From Rippkaea orientalis PCC 8801 (lineage in GTDB: Bacteria; Cyanobacteriota; Cyanobacteriia; Cyanobacteriales; Microcystaceae), in assembly GCF_000021805.1 (NCBI RefSeq), contig NC_011726.1, forward strand, positions 992,001 through 1,056,000: DNA of 64,000 nucleotides, read 5' to 3'. The notes beneath the pieces are model-generated. The model saw only the letters and a list, made by a program, of their open reading frames with translations, was not told the DNA's origin and searched no databases. Each line of letters begins with the position of its first letter. The stretch's first letter is position 1. Below, piece after piece: positions 26,780 through 35,354 of the stretch. A program made the translations under genes and the position numbers.

Positions 26780-27874
26780 ATGAGTAATCACAATTCTCCT
26801 CAGATGCCGTTTGAAAGCCTTTTTGACCCTGACTATACCCCCGACAACCATCAGGGTCAAACCGATGCTGCTAACGCTGAAATTTTCACCCCTGAACCCC
26901 CCAACGAAGTCCCAGTTACCCCCGAACCGATAGAAATCTCCGTGACTCCTGAAAATGACCCGGCCACCAGTCGGGACTGGTTTAACCTAGCGCGTAAACT
27001 CAGGGGACAAAATCGCGAACTCCTCGAAAGTATTGTACAGTTAGAACAAGCTTTAGCGGAATCTCAGCAGCAATTACAAGAGCAAGGGCGACAAGCGCGT
27101 CGAAATGACTCGATAACGACCCAGCAGTCCGCTCAACTTTCTGTACTTCAGGAACAACTCCAAGCATCTCAGGAACTTTCCCAACGACAACAGCTAGAGA
27201 TAGCCACCCTCACGGAACAGTTAAAAACAACCCAAACGCAATTAGCGCAAGTTGAACGCGAATGTACTCTGCTCAAACAACGCTGTCAAGATAAGGGCAA
27301 TCAACTGATTCTTGCTCAAAAACAGGCTGAAGAACTAGAAGCTCGACTGCAAAGACAACAAAGATATGCTTTACAGTATAAGGCAGCATTGGATGAATGT
27401 TTGAGTAATGCGGCTCGCAAAAATCAGGCTAATTCCTCTGGGACTGCTTCAGGTGAGGTTATTCCTCTTAAACCCCAGGTAACTCCGATTAAAGCTTGGT
27501 CGGAACAACCCCAGGTTAAGAATGAGCTAGGAGTATCTTCTGCAACGTCTGAGACAAAACCGACTGAATCGCCAGAAAACCCGGCTGTTTTAGATCAAAC
27601 CTTGGAAGAATTATTCTCTTTAGCCCCAGAAATACCTGAAGCGATGAGAGAAACCACTTTAAAAACCGAAGAAGCTGTTGAATCTCAATTATCTGAGACT
27701 CAGCAACCAATGGTCAATCAAACTGATAGTAATTCTTCTGGGTTGGTGGTTTCTCAACCTCAAACGTTAGCGGTGAGTAATCCAGTCCCGTTTAGTTTTG
27801 CAATTAAACGCAAGAAACCTCCTGTTAAACCAGATATTGATTTACCGTCTTTTTTGCGGAGAAGTTCACATTGA
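26780..27874 (+). CDS. Coiled-coil protein of unknown function
   Basis: A 364-residue soluble protein. Residues 1-60 are acidic and Pro-rich, residues 65-210 form a long coiled coil (RDWFNLARKLRGQNRELLE, then Gln/Leu-rich heptads), and the rest is disordered, ending in a basic stretch (FAIKRKKPPVKPDIDLPSFLRR). No catalytic motif or membrane segment. The short conserved-looking C-terminal basic/proline segment may be a docking motif. Conserved in cyanobacteria by appearance, but I cannot name it. Confidence 0.65.
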   Translation: MSNHNSPQMPFESLFDPDYTPDNHQGQTDAANAEIFTPEPPNEVPVTPEPIEISVTPENDPATSRDWFNLARKLRGQNRELLESIVQLEQALAESQQQLQEQGRQARRNDSITTQQSAQLSVLQEQLQASQELSQRQQLEIATLTEQLKTTQTQLAQVERECTLLKQRCQDKGNQLILAQKQAEELEARLQRQQRYALQYKAALDECLSNAARKNQANSSGTASGEVIPLKPQVTPIKAWSEQPQVKNELGVSSATSETKPTESPENPAVLDQTLEELFSLAPEIPEAMRETTLKTEEAVESQLSETQQPMVNQTDSNSSGLVVSQPQTLAVSNPVPFSFAIKRKKPPVKPDIDLPSFLRRSSH

Positions 27875-27908
27875 CATCCTCTCCTGTTAAATTAAATGAA
27901 TAGCGAGC

Positions 27909-27955
27909 CTGGGCGGGTTTATTTAAGATATTCAACACAAAAAACCCGTCCCTAC
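27909..27955. repeat. Solo REP-like hairpin, short form
   Basis: TGGGCGGGTTT and AAAACCCGTCCCTAC are inverted arms around a loop of about 20 bases, 35 bp after the coiled-coil gene. Same arm sequence as the 57 kb array. Confidence 0.75.
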
Positions 27956-28018
27956 TAATTTGGGCAACTAATTTTGGGTAACGACTTACCGCTTCTAAAG
28001 ACTTTAGGTCAAATAGAC

Positions 28019-28046
28019 TTGACAAATCACAAAAAATGTGTATTAT
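28019..28046 (+). promoter_or_regulatory. Sigma-70-type promoter for fba
   Basis: TTGACA (28019-28024) and TATTAT (28041-28046) are separated by 16 bases, a near-consensus housekeeping promoter. Transcription would start near 28053, giving a leader of about 115 bases before the fba start, which has AGGAGG-like GGAGGA close to it. Confidence 0.7.
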
Positions 28047-28169
28047 GACAATCTCAAAAAACGATTAGTCAAAAAGTGAAAACTATCTTAAGATTAACGA
28101 ATAAGAGAATTAATTTTCTTAAAGACTAACGAACGAAAAACATAGAGTAGAGATATTAGGAGGACATTT

Positions 28170-29249
28170 ATGGCACTCGTCCCAATGAGACTGCTTTTGG
28201 ATCACGCGGCTGAGAATGGTTACGGTATTCCGGCCTTCAACGTCAACAACCTTGAGCAAATTCTATCGATCATGAAGGCCGCCCATGAAACCGATAGCCC
28301 TGTTATCCTACAAGCGTCTCGCGGTGCTCGTCAGTACGCCGGAGAAAACTTCCTCCGTCACTTAATCCTCGCAGCAGCAGAAAGCTATCCTCATATTCCC
28401 ATTGCCATGCACCAGGATCACGGTAATAGCCCTGCTACCTGTTATAGCGCAATCCGCAATGGTTTTACCAGTGTAATGATGGATGGTTCCTTAGAAGCCG
28501 ATGCGAAAACTCCCGCCAGCTTTGAATACAACGTCGCCGTTACCGCAGAAGTCGTAAAAGTGGCTCACGCTGTCGGTGCGAGTGTGGAAGGAGAACTCGG
28601 TTGTTTAGGATCTCTTGAAACTGGAAAAGGTGATAAAGAAGATGGTCACGGGTTTGAAGGAACCTTAAGCAAAGAGCAATTATTGACTGATCCCGATGAA
28701 GCGGTAGAATTTGTTGAGCGTACCCAAGTGGATGCGTTAGCGATCGCCATTGGAACCAGCCACGGTGCCTATAAGTTTACCCGCAAACCCACGGGTGAAA
28801 TTCTGGCTATCAGTCGTATTGAAGAAATTCATAAGCGTTTACCCAACACCCACTTGGTTATGCACGGTTCTTCCTCCGTTCCCCAAGAATGGTTAGACAT
28901 CATCAACCAATACGGCGGTCAAATTCCTGAAACCTATGGGGTTCCCGTTGAAGAAATTCAAAAAGGGATCAAGAGTGGTGTTCGCAAAGTTAACATCGAC
29001 ACCGACAACCGTTTAGCGATCACGGCTGCTATTCGGGAAGCTGCGGCAAAAGATCCTGCTAACTTTGACCCCCGTCACTTCATGAAGCCTTCTATGAAGT
29101 ATATGCAGAAAGTTTGTAGCGATCGCTATCAAGAGTTCTGGACGGCTGGAAATGCCAGCAAGATCAAGCAACAAGGTCTTGATGAATACGCTGCTAAATA
29201 CGCTAAAGGTGAGTTAAGTGCTGGAACCAAGAAGGTTGTTGCTGTATAG
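28170..29249 (+). CDS. fbaA: Class II fructose-bisphosphate aldolase
   Basis: A 359-residue zinc aldolase of the Calvin-cycle (CbbA) type. Zinc ligands lie in MHQDHGNSP and MHGSSSVP, with the phosphate-binding [12 protein letters not shown] and [10 protein letters not shown] segments. It condenses dihydroxyacetone phosphate with glyceraldehyde 3-phosphate (and erythrose 4-phosphate) in carbon fixation and gluconeogenesis. A strong promoter precedes it and a strong terminator follows, so it is a single-gene unit. Codon use is more biased than in neighbours, as expected for a highly expressed gene. Confidence 0.97.
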   Translation: MALVPMRLLLDHAAENGYGIPAFNVNNLEQILSIMKAAHETDSPVILQASRGARQYAGENFLRHLILAAAESYPHIPIAMHQDHGNSPATCYSAIRNGFTSVMMDGSLEADAKTPASFEYNVAVTAEVVKVAHAVGASVEGELGCLGSLETGKGDKEDGHGFEGTLSKEQLLTDPDEAVEFVERTQVDALAIAIGTSHGAYKFTRKPTGEILAISRIEEIHKRLPNTHLVMHGSSSVPQEWLDIINQYGGQIPETYGVPVEEIQKGIKSGVRKVNIDTDNRLAITAAIREAAAKDPANFDPRHFMKPSMKYMQKVCSDRYQEFWTAGNASKIKQQGLDEYAAKYAKGELSAGTKKVVAV

Positions 29250-29296
29250 AACTTAAACCACAAAAGTCCTTGACGTTTCACTGAAAATTACAAGCT

Positions 29297-29329
29297 TGGG
29301 TAACTTATGTAGAGTTACCCAGTTTTTTT
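29297..29329 (+). terminator. Intrinsic terminator of fbaA
   Basis: TGGGTAACT and AGTTACCCA form a 9-bp perfect stem with a 7-base loop followed by seven T residues. Confidence 0.9.
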
Positions 29330-29341
29330 GTTTTGATGATC

Positions 29342-30286
29342 CTACCTATCAAGTAGAGATTCTTGTGCTGTTTCTGATGCGGAGTCGGTTTGAGATAGAT
29401 AGATTCCAGACAAAACTGTGATGAATGTTAATCCTGTTAAAACATTAAATTTTTCTGCAAAAAAAGCCCAAGCTAAGAATGCTGCGATCACAGGTTCTAA
29501 AAGCATCACCAGAGAAACAAAACTCGATGAAAGATGCTTTAAGGTAAATAATAATGCCCCCAATCCAATAATAGTACAAAGCAAAGCTAAAGCAGCAATA
29601 TAGAGCCATCCATGCCAAGAAATGGGGAAAAGATGTTTTTCAAATAATAGGGTAAAGGGCAAAAGTAATATCGTGCATCCCCCACAATTCCACAGTAAAA
29701 TTGTAGTGGTACTAAACTTACCTCGAAGATGCTCAATGACTAAAAGTGTCAGGGCATAAAAAATAGCCGATAGCAGGGCAGCACTATCTCCTATCCAAGT
29801 ATCGGCTCCCAGTTGAAAATCTTGTAAACCAATGATGAGAGTTCCTGCGATCGCTAAAACCATACCCATCAAAAAGCGACGACTAACGGATTTTTTCAGA
29901 AAAAGCCATCCCGCTAAAACCGTAAAAATCGGGGTGGTATTATGGAGTAAATTAGAGTTAGCTATGGTTGTTTGTGTGAGAGACCAAGCCCAAGTCACCT
30001 GACAAGCGGTTTCTAGAATACTACCCACCATTAGATAGATGAAATCCTTGGTTGTGTAAACTTCCTCAAGCTGATTAGATCCCGAAATCATTCTCTTATC
30101 CCAAAGTCTTTTTACCCCGCTTCCTAAAGTCAACAGCAAACCCGTTATCCAAAAACGATTAAAAATGATTCCATAAGCCCCTAACTCATGTTCACTCAGA
30201 CGAATAAAAATAGGTGAAAAGGCTAAGCTAATAACAGCAACGGCTAAACAAATAAACGTCCACAGTTGAGATTTCTGGGTAATCAT
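29342..30286 (-). CDS. EamA/DMT-superfamily transporter
   Basis: A 314-residue membrane protein with ten hydrophobic segments arranged as two EamA halves (first half FSPIFIRLSEHELGAYGIIFNRFW; second half SAIFYALTLLVIEHL to LLEPVIAAFLAWAFFAEKF). The family exports or imports small metabolites; the substrate is unknown. The frame extends 11 codons upstream into a GGTGGGCATTGCCCACC palindrome (encoding MGNAH), so the ATG at 30286 is taken as the start. Confidence 0.88.
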   Translation of the reverse strand: MITQKSQLWTFICLAVAVISLAFSPIFIRLSEHELGAYGIIFNRFWITGLLLTLGSGVKRLWDKRMISGSNQLEEVYTTKDFIYLMVGSILETACQVTWAWSLTQTTIANSNLLHNTTPIFTVLAGWLFLKKSVSRRFLMGMVLAIAGTLIIGLQDFQLGADTWIGDSAALLSAIFYALTLLVIEHLRGKFSTTTILLWNCGGCTILLLPFTLLFEKHLFPISWHGWLYIAALALLCTIIGLGALLFTLKHLSSSFVSLVMLLEPVIAAFLAWAFFAEKFNVLTGLTFITVLSGIYLSQTDSASETAQESLLDR

Positions 30287-30303
30287 TATGTTGTTATCAA
30301 ATT

Positions 30304-30320
30304 GGTGGGCATTGCCCACC
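30304..30320. repeat. Dispersed GGTGGGCATTGCCCACC palindrome, copy 3
   Basis: A perfect copy, 17 bp upstream of the EamA start, in the gap between it and argJ. Confidence 0.8.
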
Positions 30321-30343
30321 CTACCTTGAGCGAGAACACTTAG

Positions 30344-31588
30344 TTAAGTGGTATATTCGGCGTTAATCTTAACGTAGTCATAGCTCAAATCACAGCCCCA
30401 AGCGATGCCATGGCCAGAACCATTGCCAACGCACAGAGAAATTAACACAGTATCTTCCTTTAAATAAGCCCCCGCCGCCGCTTGTTTAAGATAATTACTG
30501 GCAGCATCGCGATCAAAGGTTAAGGGTTGACCATTTTCCATCATCAGAAAATGCCCTAATTTAATCTGCAATTCCTCTTGATTAAAACTGACTCCTGCCC
30601 TTCCCGCAGCCGCAGCAATTCGTCCCCAATTGGGATCGCGGCCAAAAATCGCCGATTTCACCAAGGATGATCCAGCGATGGTTTTAGCAATGCGCCGTGC
30701 CCCTTCGTTATCAGAAGCCCCGGATACTTGCACTTCCACTAAACAGGTTGCCCCTTCTCCATCTCTGGCGATCGCTTTGGCTAAATACTGACACACCGCA
30801 GTTAACATAGCTTGGAGTTTTTGGCCGTCTTTGCTGGTTATTTCCGTAATGGTGGGAGTCCGAGATTGACCATTGGCCAAGGCGATCAGGGTATCATTGG
30901 TACTGGTATCCCCATCGACGGTAATCTGGTTAAAACTTTGGTTAGCAGCCTCGGTTAACATCTGTTGCCAGAGGTGAGTCGTGACTAAGCCATCACAGGT
31001 GACAAAGGCTAACATCGTCGCCATATTGGGGTGAATCATCCCTGATCCTTTTGCCATCCCGCCAATACGGACGGGTCGTCCATCAATGATTGTTTCTAGG
31101 GCGATGGATTTGGGGACTAAATCGGTGGTCATAATGGCATTAGCAGCCGAATCTCCTCCCGTTTCGGATAGATTACTGACGAGTTGGGGAATGGCTTTTT
31201 GTAGGGCTTCCATTTTAATCCGTTGACCGATCACCCCTGTGGAGGCTAAGAGAATCTCTTCATGGGAAATATTGAGGGCTTGGGCAATGGATTGGGCACT
31301 ATCGAGGGCATCTTGCCAGCCTTGTTCCCCGGTGGCTGCATTGGCTTGTCCAGCATTGCAGAGAATCGCCCGGATACTGGATTTTTGCTGGAGACGTTGA
31401 CGACAATAGTCAACACAGGCAGCCCGCACTTGGGAGGTGGTGAAAACGCCGGCCGCGATCGCATCGGTTTCGGAGACGATTAGGGCTAAATCGGGGTTTC
31501 CTGATGGTTTTAGTCCGGCCGCCATCCCGGTTGCTTTAAATCCTTTGGGTGCGGTGATTCCGCCACTGATCTCCTGCCAGTCTGTCAT
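30344..31588 (-). CDS. argJ: Bifunctional glutamate N-acetyltransferase / N-acetylglutamate synthase
   Basis: A 414-residue ArgJ. The self-cleavage site is visible in [15 protein letters not shown], between Ala190 and Thr191, which becomes the nucleophile of the beta chain. It recycles the acetyl group between N-acetylornithine and glutamate in the cyclic arginine pathway, the arginine then feeding cyanophycin. [13 protein letters not shown] and the C-terminal [15 protein letters not shown] are typical. It is transcribed with the EamA gene on the same strand, with 57 bp between them. Confidence 0.97.
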   Translation of the reverse strand: MTDWQEISGGITAPKGFKATGMAAGLKPSGNPDLALIVSETDAIAAGVFTTSQVRAACVDYCRQRLQQKSSIRAILCNAGQANAATGEQGWQDALDSAQSIAQALNISHEEILLASTGVIGQRIKMEALQKAIPQLVSNLSETGGDSAANAIMTTDLVPKSIALETIIDGRPVRIGGMAKGSGMIHPNMATMLAFVTCDGLVTTHLWQQMLTEAANQSFNQITVDGDTSTNDTLIALANGQSRTPTITEITSKDGQKLQAMLTAVCQYLAKAIARDGEGATCLVEVQVSGASDNEGARRIAKTIAGSSLVKSAIFGRDPNWGRIAAAAGRAGVSFNQEELQIKLGHFLMMENGQPLTFDRDAASNYLKQAAAGAYLKEDTVLISLCVGNGSGHGIAWGCDLSYDYVKINAEYTT

Positions 31589-31689
31589 GCTTCATTACCT
31601 GTTATTAGCTGATTTCAAATGCTGATCATAGCAAGTGTTTTTTGCGCTATTCCGTTAAAATAAAATGGAATTTAGAATTGTTAAGTTAG

Positions 31690-32541
31690 ATGAAGCTAAA
31701 AGATAATTCTCCCGTCCGACAAGGTTGGTCTTTGGGTGATCGCAATCCTGAGTTTATCGCCTCGATGATGCCCTATTGGGAATGGTTTTATCGCTACTAT
31801 TTTCGCGTGAAAACGGATGGTTGGGAGCATATTCCGACGGAGGAACAAGTCTTGCTGGTGGGTTCCCATAATGGGGGTTTAGCCTCCCCTGATACCGCGA
31901 TGATGATGTATGATTGGTTTCGCCGTTTTGGGACAGAACGCCTGGTTTATGGCTTAATGCACCAGTCTGTCTGGACGATTAATCCTGATTTGGCGGATTT
32001 GGCGGTACAAACGGGGGCAGTGCGGGCTCATCCGAAAATGGCGATCGCAGCTTTACAAAAGGGGGCGAGTGTTCTCGTCTATCCTGGGGGAGCACAGGAT
32101 GTATTTCGTCCCTATTCAGAACGCTATAAAATTGAATTAGCAGGACGTAAGGGCTTTATTAAGTTAGCGTTACGCGAAAAGGTGACAATTATTCCGGTGA
32201 TTGCGGTGGGAGCCCATGAAACTCTAATGGTTTTGGGGGATTGTTATCAACAGGCGAAGCAATTGCATGAATGGGGGATGCTACCCTGGTTGTACAATAT
32301 CGATCCTCAAGTGTTTCCTATTTATTTAGGTTTACCTTGGGGGGTTGGTGTTGGTCCTGTGCCGAATTTTCCGCTACCCATTTCGATATATACTCGAATT
32401 TGTCCACCCATTGTTTTTGAACGTTATGGACGTAAAGCTGCTAATGATCGTGTTTATGTAGATTATTGCTATGAATTAGTACGCAGTAAAATGCAACAAG
32501 AATTAGATCAATTAGTGATGGATAGCCAACAAGATTGTTAG
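31690..32541 (+). CDS. Lysophospholipid acyltransferase family protein
   Basis: A 283-residue protein of the PlsC/diacylglycerol acyltransferase-like group. The acyltransferase H-x-D region reads GSHNGGLASPDTAMM, and the glycerol-phosphate-binding element is PGGAQDVFRPYSERY, close to that of the DGAT/MGAT-like proteins. It probably transfers an acyl chain to a glycerolipid acceptor at the membrane surface. It is divergent from argJ (100 bp). Confidence 0.85.
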   Translation: MKLKDNSPVRQGWSLGDRNPEFIASMMPYWEWFYRYYFRVKTDGWEHIPTEEQVLLVGSHNGGLASPDTAMMMYDWFRRFGTERLVYGLMHQSVWTINPDLADLAVQTGAVRAHPKMAIAALQKGASVLVYPGGAQDVFRPYSERYKIELAGRKGFIKLALREKVTIIPVIAVGAHETLMVLGDCYQQAKQLHEWGMLPWLYNIDPQVFPIYLGLPWGVGVGPVPNFPLPISIYTRICPPIVFERYGRKAANDRVYVDYCYELVRSKMQQELDQLVMDSQQDC

Positions 32542-32556
32542 TTAACTTTCTTTCGC

Positions 32557-32727
32557 TTAATTTAATCCATTCCGTTGAGAACAATTAAGCCATTTTTGTC
32601 GATTACATTGGGTTTCTTTGCAGCTAAATTCACAGATACTTAACTCAACGGGAACTTCTTGGATTAAACGAGTTTTTAGCCATTGCTGCGTTTGTTTGAG
32701 TCCATTGATTACGGTTATTTGTATCAT
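32557..32727 (-). CDS. Small Cys-rich protein of unknown function
   Basis: A 56-residue reading frame in a gap otherwise without a gene. ATG at 32727 is preceded by AAAGGA at about 7 bases, a good ribosome-binding site. The protein begins MIQITVINGLKQTQQWL and has a C-terminal cluster of four Cys spaced C-x3-C-x4-C-x7-C (first CEFSCKETQC). The spacing suggests metal binding or disulfides. Resembles small conserved cyanobacterial proteins I cannot name. It is convergent with the acyltransferase gene. Confidence 0.65.
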   Translation of the reverse strand: MIQITVINGLKQTQQWLKTRLIQEVPVELSICEFSCKETQCNRQKWLNCSQRNGLN

Positions 32728-32999
32728 TGCTGTCCTTTGATTTGAATGACTCTATTAATTAGTATAAGAAACGAATAATAGAGATATATCACCCTTCTGG
32801 GTGATTTTTTAAGGGGCATTATTAAAAACTTAAGGAAAATTTAGAAAATTTCTCTGAAATTTTTGTTAAAATTCAAGCCTATCGCTATAGTTATTGTGTT
32901 GGATTGAAATTGGGTATACTCGAGATCATTCAAGGCAACACTAAAAATATCCCCTTCCCTCCCTCAGTCTCAACTAACAATATAGATACTGAAAAGGCT

Positions 33000-33467
33000 A
33001 TGACGATACCCCCTCGTAGTAGTTGGATTCGAGCATTAACGGCTCATCCGAACACAATAGTACAAGATTTGGCTGAAAAATTAACACAAAATTGGCAACT
33101 TACCTATCAATCTTTACCCCAAACCGGGTTAAGTTTGTTACCGTTAGAAGATGGGGTTTTTCATCAGCCTTATTATCTCGGAGAAATTCCTTTAACACAG
33201 GTTTCTATTGAGCTTAAAAACGATCAAAATCAAAGCTTTGCTGGTGCATCTCAATTGATGGAAAATGACCCCGATTTTGCCTTAGCGTTAGCGGTTTGTG
33301 ATGCGATAATGGCTCATCAATTACCGGGTTCGGAAGAGGTTTTAAAATTGATTAATCAAGGATTAGAAAAAAGGGCGTTAGAAGATCAAATTAAAAGCGC
33401 GATTTTAGCCAAAACTAAAGTTAATTTTTCTCTACTTAGTCAAGAGGAAGCAGATGCTAACGATTGA
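33000..33467 (+). CDS. phnG: Phosphonate C-P lyase system protein PhnG
   Basis: A 155-residue PhnG, one of the subunits of the C-P lyase core complex that releases phosphate from alkylphosphonates. It has the family start PPRSSWIRALTAHP, the LSLLPLEDGVFHQPYYLGEIPLT core and ALAVCDAIM. The frame opens at a TTG at 32904, but the ATG at 33000 gives the usual family length. It overlaps phnH by 14 bp, so the two are translationally coupled. Confidence 0.9.
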   Translation: MTIPPRSSWIRALTAHPNTIVQDLAEKLTQNWQLTYQSLPQTGLSLLPLEDGVFHQPYYLGEIPLTQVSIELKNDQNQSFAGASQLMENDPDFALALAVCDAIMAHQLPGSEEVLKLINQGLEKRALEDQIKSAILAKTKVNFSLLSQEEADAND

Positions 33468-34011
33468 ATCTATTTGGCAAGCAAAAAGTCAACAAAAAAT
33501 TTTCATGGCTTTGTTGAATTGTATGGCATTGCCTGGAAAAATTGTTGATTTAAAAGACAATTTAGGCTCCTATTCTGCTTTGCTTGGAGTATTAGCAACA
33601 TTGCTAGATAATACGGTTACTTGGAGTGACGAAGATGAGTTAGTTAATCACCGCGATCGCACCCTTTTAGCGACTCCTTTAGTTCCCTCAAATAAAGCTC
33701 AATTTATTGTTAAAAATGCAACCATTGCTCCTAATAATCATTTTTCTCCCTATTTAGGAGAATTAACCAGTCCTGAACAGGGAGCGACTCTAATTTTACA
33801 AGGAAATCACTTAGGAAAAGGCAATCTAAAATTACAATTATCAGGACCAGGGATTGAAAATACCTTAACGATAAGCTTAGATCAATTTGACCCAGAATGG
33901 TTTAAACAACGCTATCTTTGGAATAAACACTTTCCTTTGGGTGTAGATATGATTTTAGTTGATCAAACCCAGATTCTTGCTTTACCACGCACGACTCATC
34001 TAGAATGGTGA
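33454..34011 (+). CDS. phnH: Phosphonate C-P lyase system protein PhnH
   Basis: A 185-residue PhnH: FMALLNCMALPGKIVDL near the start, LGVLATLLDNTVTW, LTSPEQGATLIL and the C-terminal PLGVDMILVD. PhnH is part of the PhnGHIJ core that couples phosphonates to ribose triphosphate. It starts inside phnG (GATGCTAACGATTGA) and ends 123 bp before phnI. Confidence 0.9.
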   Translation: MLTIESIWQAKSQQKIFMALLNCMALPGKIVDLKDNLGSYSALLGVLATLLDNTVTWSDEDELVNHRDRTLLATPLVPSNKAQFIVKNATIAPNNHFSPYLGELTSPEQGATLILQGNHLGKGNLKLQLSGPGIENTLTISLDQFDPEWFKQRYLWNKHFPLGVDMILVDQTQILALPRTTHLEW

Positions 34012-34019
34012 TAGAGCAA

Positions 34020-34096
34020 TATAGCAATTTCCATGCTCGCGAGGTACAAAGTAGGGGGGTGGTTTCGACGCTCATAAATCATTAGTGATTGCTATA
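34020..34096. repeat. Inverted-repeat element between phnH and phnI
   Basis: TATAGCAAT (34020) and ATTGCTATA (34088) are exact inverted arms 59 bases apart. TATAGCAATTTCCAT recurs with one change at 47164-47178, so this may be an eroded dispersed element. Confidence 0.4.
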
Positions 34097-34134
34097 AAAT
34101 GGTAGATTATTACATTATATGAGTTAAATTTATT

Positions 34135-35220
34135 ATGGGTTATGTTGCTATTCAAGGAGGAGAAAAAGCGATAGAAGAAGCGATTAAATTACTGGACTTC
34201 TTGCGCACAAAAGATGAAAATTTACCCCCTCTTTCTGTTGAAACGATTCAAAATCAACTGCATTTTCTCCACAGTAGGGTATTATCTGAAGGAGGAATCT
34301 ATGATCCTGAATTAGTTTCCCTTGCCATTAAACAAAGTGCCGGAGATACCCTAGAAGCAGCCTTTTATTTAAGAGCCTATTCTTCAACCCGTCCTCGTTT
34401 AGGAGAAACCCCCATTCACCGTAGTTCAAATATGCGATTAATTCGGCGTATTTCTGCTGCGTTTAAAGACATTCCTGGGGGACAGATGTTGGGTCCAAGT
34501 TCTGATTATTTACAACGGCTTTTTCGCTTTGAACTATTAGATGAATGTCCAAAAAATTTTCGAGAAATAACTAAAAATTGGCTTAAAGATCTCCCCAAAA
34601 CCAATTTACCTACCAGCTTTCCTAAAGTTTTAGATAGTTTACGAAAAGAAGGACTATTACCCCCCATTACTCAAGAAAATCAACCGCCTTTTGATATTAC
34701 CAGAGAACCCCTAATTTTTCCCGTTCCTCGTTCAGCAGCTTTAGCAAGAATGGCAAGAAGTGAAACCGGGTCAATATTAGCGATCGCCTATTCAAGTATG
34801 CGGGGTTATGGCAGTATTCACCCTACCGTTGCTGAGTTACGAGTCGGTTATTTACCCATTGAATTACCCCATCCGTTAACGGGAGAATTAACCGAAATAG
34901 GAGAAGTTTTAATGACTGAATGCGAAATTATTGCCATGTATGATGCACCCGATACAGGAGAAAAACCAACGTTTGGGTTAGGGTACGGAGCCTGTTTTGG
35001 GCATAATGAAGTTAAGGCAATTTCTATGGCAATTTTAGATCGCAACCTACAAAAAGGAGCCAAAAATGGAGCCGAGCATCCCTCAGAAGACCCTGAATTT
35101 GTGTTAATGCACATTGATGGAATTGAATCCATGGGGTTTGCTTCCCATTATAAAATGCCCCATTATGTAACCTTTCAATCGGACTTAGATCGACTTAGAA
35201 CAACACAGAAAAAACAATAG
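34135..35220 (+). CDS. phnI: Phosphonate C-P lyase system protein PhnI
   Basis: A 361-residue PhnI, the nucleosidase-type subunit that with PhnG, PhnH and PhnL attaches phosphonate to the ribose of ATP. Diagnostic segments are MGYVAIQGGEKAIEEA, RAYSSTRPRLGET, RRISAAFKDIPGGQMLGP, and YGSIHPTVAELRVG to LGYGACFGHNEVKAI. No phnJ, phnK, phnL or phnM follows; the next gene is on the opposite strand. The cluster is therefore incomplete at this site, and the radical-SAM lyase PhnJ must be elsewhere or missing. Confidence 0.93.
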   Translation: MGYVAIQGGEKAIEEAIKLLDFLRTKDENLPPLSVETIQNQLHFLHSRVLSEGGIYDPELVSLAIKQSAGDTLEAAFYLRAYSSTRPRLGETPIHRSSNMRLIRRISAAFKDIPGGQMLGPSSDYLQRLFRFELLDECPKNFREITKNWLKDLPKTNLPTSFPKVLDSLRKEGLLPPITQENQPPFDITREPLIFPVPRSAALARMARSETGSILAIAYSSMRGYGSIHPTVAELRVGYLPIELPHPLTGELTEIGEVLMTECEIIAMYDAPDTGEKPTFGLGYGACFGHNEVKAISMAILDRNLQKGAKNGAEHPSEDPEFVLMHIDGIESMGFASHYKMPHYVTFQSDLDRLRTTQKKQ

Positions 35221-35354
35221 GAATTTTTCAAGTCCCTTCACCCTACTAACTAAAAGCTAAGGTTTTATTATGTAGGAATCAACATCTGTTGACTCCTACA
35301 ATAATCTTTGTTAAGTTGGGTTTATGATAACTAAGTTTAGTTGGGGTACTTCAC

